DNA of 7,652 bases from UBA3775 sp964625275 (GTDB taxonomy: Bacteria; Bacillota; Clostridia; Lachnospirales; Lachnospiraceae): the NCBI GenBank assembly GCA_964625275.1, contig CAZVBH010000098.1, positions 1 through 7,652 on the forward strand, written 5' to 3'. The notes beneath the pieces were generated by a model. It was not told where the DNA came from. It saw nothing but the letters and a program-made list of their open reading frames with translations, and did not search any database. A program made the position numbers and the translations under genes. Shown piece by piece: positions 5,651-7,652 of this stretch. Each line of letters begins with the position of its first letter. The first letter of the stretch is position 1.

Positions 5651-7652
5651 ATGATAGAAAAAGTAACAAAAAACAATAATGATGAAGCATTAGACGGTTG
5701 TGATGTTTACAGAATGAAGAAAAAGAGAATAGAGCATTGGCATGTAATTGCTTTTTATCTTGCAATATTTGATATTATCGCAATAAATATGTCCTATTTT
5801 ATCGGTCTCTGGGTTAGATTCGATCTTAAATTCTCCAGAATTCCAGATGAATATCTTTATGCATATCTTAAATTTATACCTATCTATACAATTTTTACTC
5901 TTTTGGTATTCTGGCGACTTAAACTCTATAAAAGTCTTTGGAGATTCGCCAGCTTCTCTGAACTTAACAGAATATTTGTGGCTACGATAGTGACTACCTT
6001 AGCTCACTATGTAGGCATAACTCTCATTTTTAGAAGAATGCCTGCAGCCTACTATCTTATTGGACCTGTAATTCAGTTCTGTCTTGTTGCAGGAGTTCGC
6101 TTTGCCTATCGTTACATAACAATGGAACGTACGAGACGTGAGAAAAATCATTTAAAGCACCACAATGCAATGATAATCGGAGCCGGCTATGCAGGTCAGG
6201 TTATTCTCAGAGAATTAAAGGGTTCAAATGAAACCGATTTCAAGCCTTGCTGCTTTATTGATGACAATCCAAACAAATGGGGCAGAACGATGGGCGGCAT
6301 TCCTGTTGTCGGTAATCGTGATTCCATTCTTGAAGCAGTTAAAAAATATAATATCGATAAAATTCTCTTTGCCATTCCTACAGCTTCAATGGATACAAAG
6401 AGAGAAATTTTAAATATCTGTAATGAGACTGATTGTGAATTAATGAGTCTTCCGGGCGTTTACCAGCTTGCCAATGGTGAGGTTTCTCTTAGCAAGATGA
6501 AGCCTGTTGCCGTTGAGGACCTTCTTGGTCGCGATACTATCAAGGTAGACATGGAAGCAATTTTCAACCATCTTAAAGGTAAGATAATTCTCGTTACCGG
6601 TGGCGGTGGTTCAATCGGTAGTGAGCTTTGCAGACAGATTGCCGGTCATGAACCTAAGCAGCTTATTATCTTTGATATCTATGAAAATAATGCCTATGAT
6701 ATTGAACAGGAATTAAGACGTAAATATCCTGAGCTTAATCTCGTAGTTCTTATTGGCTCAGTCAGAGACAGCAAGAGAATAAATGGTGTATTTGAAACCT
6801 ACAAGCCTCAGATTGTCTATCATGCAGCTGCCCACAAGCATGTTCCTTTAATGGAGACGAGTCCTAATGAGGCAATCAAGAACAATGTAATCGGTACCTA
6901 CAAAACAGCTTATGCGGCTCTCATTAATGGCACTGAGCGTTTTGTACTCATCAGTACGGACAAGGCTGTTAATCCTACTAACATAATGGGTGCCAGCAAA
7001 CGTCTCTGTGAGATGGTTATCCAGAGTATGGATGCGATAAGCAAAGCGGGAAGAATGGATTTGCTTCCTTTCCTTTCAGCTCATATGAACAAAGTTATCG
7101 ATGGTCAGACTGCTCTTGATCCAATTGACCATATGGCAGTAAGAGATAATGAAATCAAGATTGAAAGTGTAAGCAATTCTAATCATAAGAATACCCAGTT
7201 CGTTGCTGTCAGATTTGGTAACGTACTTGGCAGCAACGGTTCAGTAATCCCTCTTTTCAAGAAGCAGATTGAAGCAGGTGGTCCGGTTACGGTTACTCAT
7301 CCTGACATCATCCGATACTTTATGACTATTCCTGAGGCTGTAAGTCTTGTTCTTCAGGCAGGTACCAATGCCTGGGGCGGTGAAATCTTCGTGCTTGATA
7401 TGGGTGATCCGGTGAAGATTGATACCCTTGCCAGAAATCTGATTAAGCTTTCAGGCTACAAGCCGGATGAAGATATAAAGATTGTCTATACAGGACTTAG
7501 ACCTGGAGAGAAGCTTTACGAAGAAAAACTCATGGCTGAAGAAGGAATGAAGAAGACTGAAAATGATTTGATTCATATCGGAAAGCCGATACCATTTGAT
7601 ACAGAGAAGTTCCTGAAGGATTTGGAGAAGCTGGCGAGAGCAGCTTATGATA
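5651..7652 (+). CDS. Membrane-bound nucleotide-sugar 4,6-dehydratase (CapD/PglF/WbpM type), 3' end outside window
   Basis: The frame is open for 667 codons to the right edge with no stop. Four hydrophobic segments (~32-52, 74-92, 107-127, 134-154) anchor it in the membrane. A first nucleotide-binding fold follows, with IIGAGYAGQ (175-183). The catalytic extended-SDR domain has TGGGGSIGSE (316-325) for NAD, HAAAHKHVPLME (391-402), STDKAVNPTN (435-444), then M446 and K450. T436, D437, K438 and M446 have the spacing of the active-site Thr/Asp/Lys and Met in C. jejuni PglF, where Met replaces the usual SDR Tyr. RFGNVLGSNGSVIPLF (521-536) and GLRPGEKLYEE (615-625) complete the family signature. 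The usual substrate is UDP-GlcNAc, for capsule or glycan sugars; this enzyme's substrate is inferred. About 50 residues (~463-515) seem inserted before FVAVRFGNV. I chose ATG 5651 over the in-frame M22 because M22 lacks a ribosome binding site. Confidence 0.92.
   Translation, partial: MIEKVTKNNNDEALDGCDVYRMKKKRIEHWHVIAFYLAIFDIIAINMSYFIGLWVRFDLKFSRIPDEYLYAYLKFIPIYTIFTLLVFWRLKLYKSLWRFASFSELNRIFVATIVTTLAHYVGITLIFRRMPAAYYLIGPVIQFCLVAGVRFAYRYITMERTRREKNHLKHHNAMIIGAGYAGQVILRELKGSNETDFKPCCFIDDNPNKWGRTMGGIPVVGNRDSILEAVKKYNIDKILFAIPTASMDTKREILNICNETDCELMSLPGVYQLANGEVSLSKMKPVAVEDLLGRDTIKVDMEAIFNHLKGKIILVTGGGGSIGSELCRQIAGHEPKQLIIFDIYENNAYDIEQELRRKYPELNLVVLIGSVRDSKRINGVFETYKPQIVYHAAAHKHVPLMETSPNEAIKNNVIGTYKTAYAALINGTERFVLISTDKAVNPTNIMGASKRLCEMVIQSMDAISKAGRMDLLPFLSAHMNKVIDGQTALDPIDHMAVRDNEIKIESVSNSNHKNTQFVAVRFGNVLGSNGSVIPLFKKQIEAGGPVTVTHPDIIRYFMTIPEAVSLVLQAGTNAWGGEIFVLDMGDPVKIDTLARNLIKLSGYKPDEDIKIVYTGLRPGEKLYEEKLMAEEGMKKTENDLIHIGKPIPFDTEKFLKDLEKLARAAYD

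Overview
The window looks like a low-GC, Gram-positive Clostridia chromosome, most likely Lachnospiraceae (the Butyrivibrio/Roseburia side). This is inferred from the AT-rich base composition, the AGGA-type ribosome binding sites, and two PD-(D/E)XK-type proteins whose sequence patterns I know as multicopy families in Lachnospiraceae genomes. All three intact or running genes, and the fragment at the left edge, read on the + strand.

Left half (1-2700), an accessory region. It holds the 3' part of an E-x-K nuclease-like gene with a tandemly repeated coiled-coil tail (1-791), then a complete Rpn/PDDEXK_2-type 'nuclease family transposase' gene (1461-2525). Each is followed by a copy of the same ~210-bp module containing two strong hairpins (838-1047 and 2478-2687). 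The two copies share 66 identical bases. The homology reaches back into the last codons of the second gene, so the DNA after the first gene carries a small degraded 3' remnant of a gene of the second type. Copy 1 runs into a further nested inverted-repeat structure (1036-1178) whose outer arm is the same 12-mer that ends copy 2. This gene-plus-structured-module arrangement is the most unusual thing in the window.

Middle (2700-3685), about 1 kb with no intact gene. It has a good sigma-A-type promoter (2786-2814), a ~400-nt stretch holding a broken fragment resembling the end of a secreted beta-strand/Ig-like repeat protein, and an intrinsic terminator (3191-3232). AT-rich DNA follows, with a two-turn dyad (3391-3419), a second strong promoter (3429-3457) and an array of 23-bp tandem repeats (3455-3656) that would lie in the 5' leader of the next gene. 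No glmS ribozyme is recognisable there.

Right half (3686-7652), housekeeping and surface-sugar genes. A complete glmS (glucosamine-6-phosphate synthase) is followed 96 bp later by a membrane-anchored nucleotide-sugar 4,6-dehydratase of the CapD/PglF/WbpM type, which runs off the right edge. GlmS makes glucosamine-6-phosphate, the precursor of UDP-GlcNAc, and UDP-GlcNAc is the usual substrate of the dehydratase family. The pair therefore fits a supply-then-modify unit feeding capsule, exopolysaccharide or glycan synthesis, although the dehydratase's actual substrate cannot be read from the sequence.
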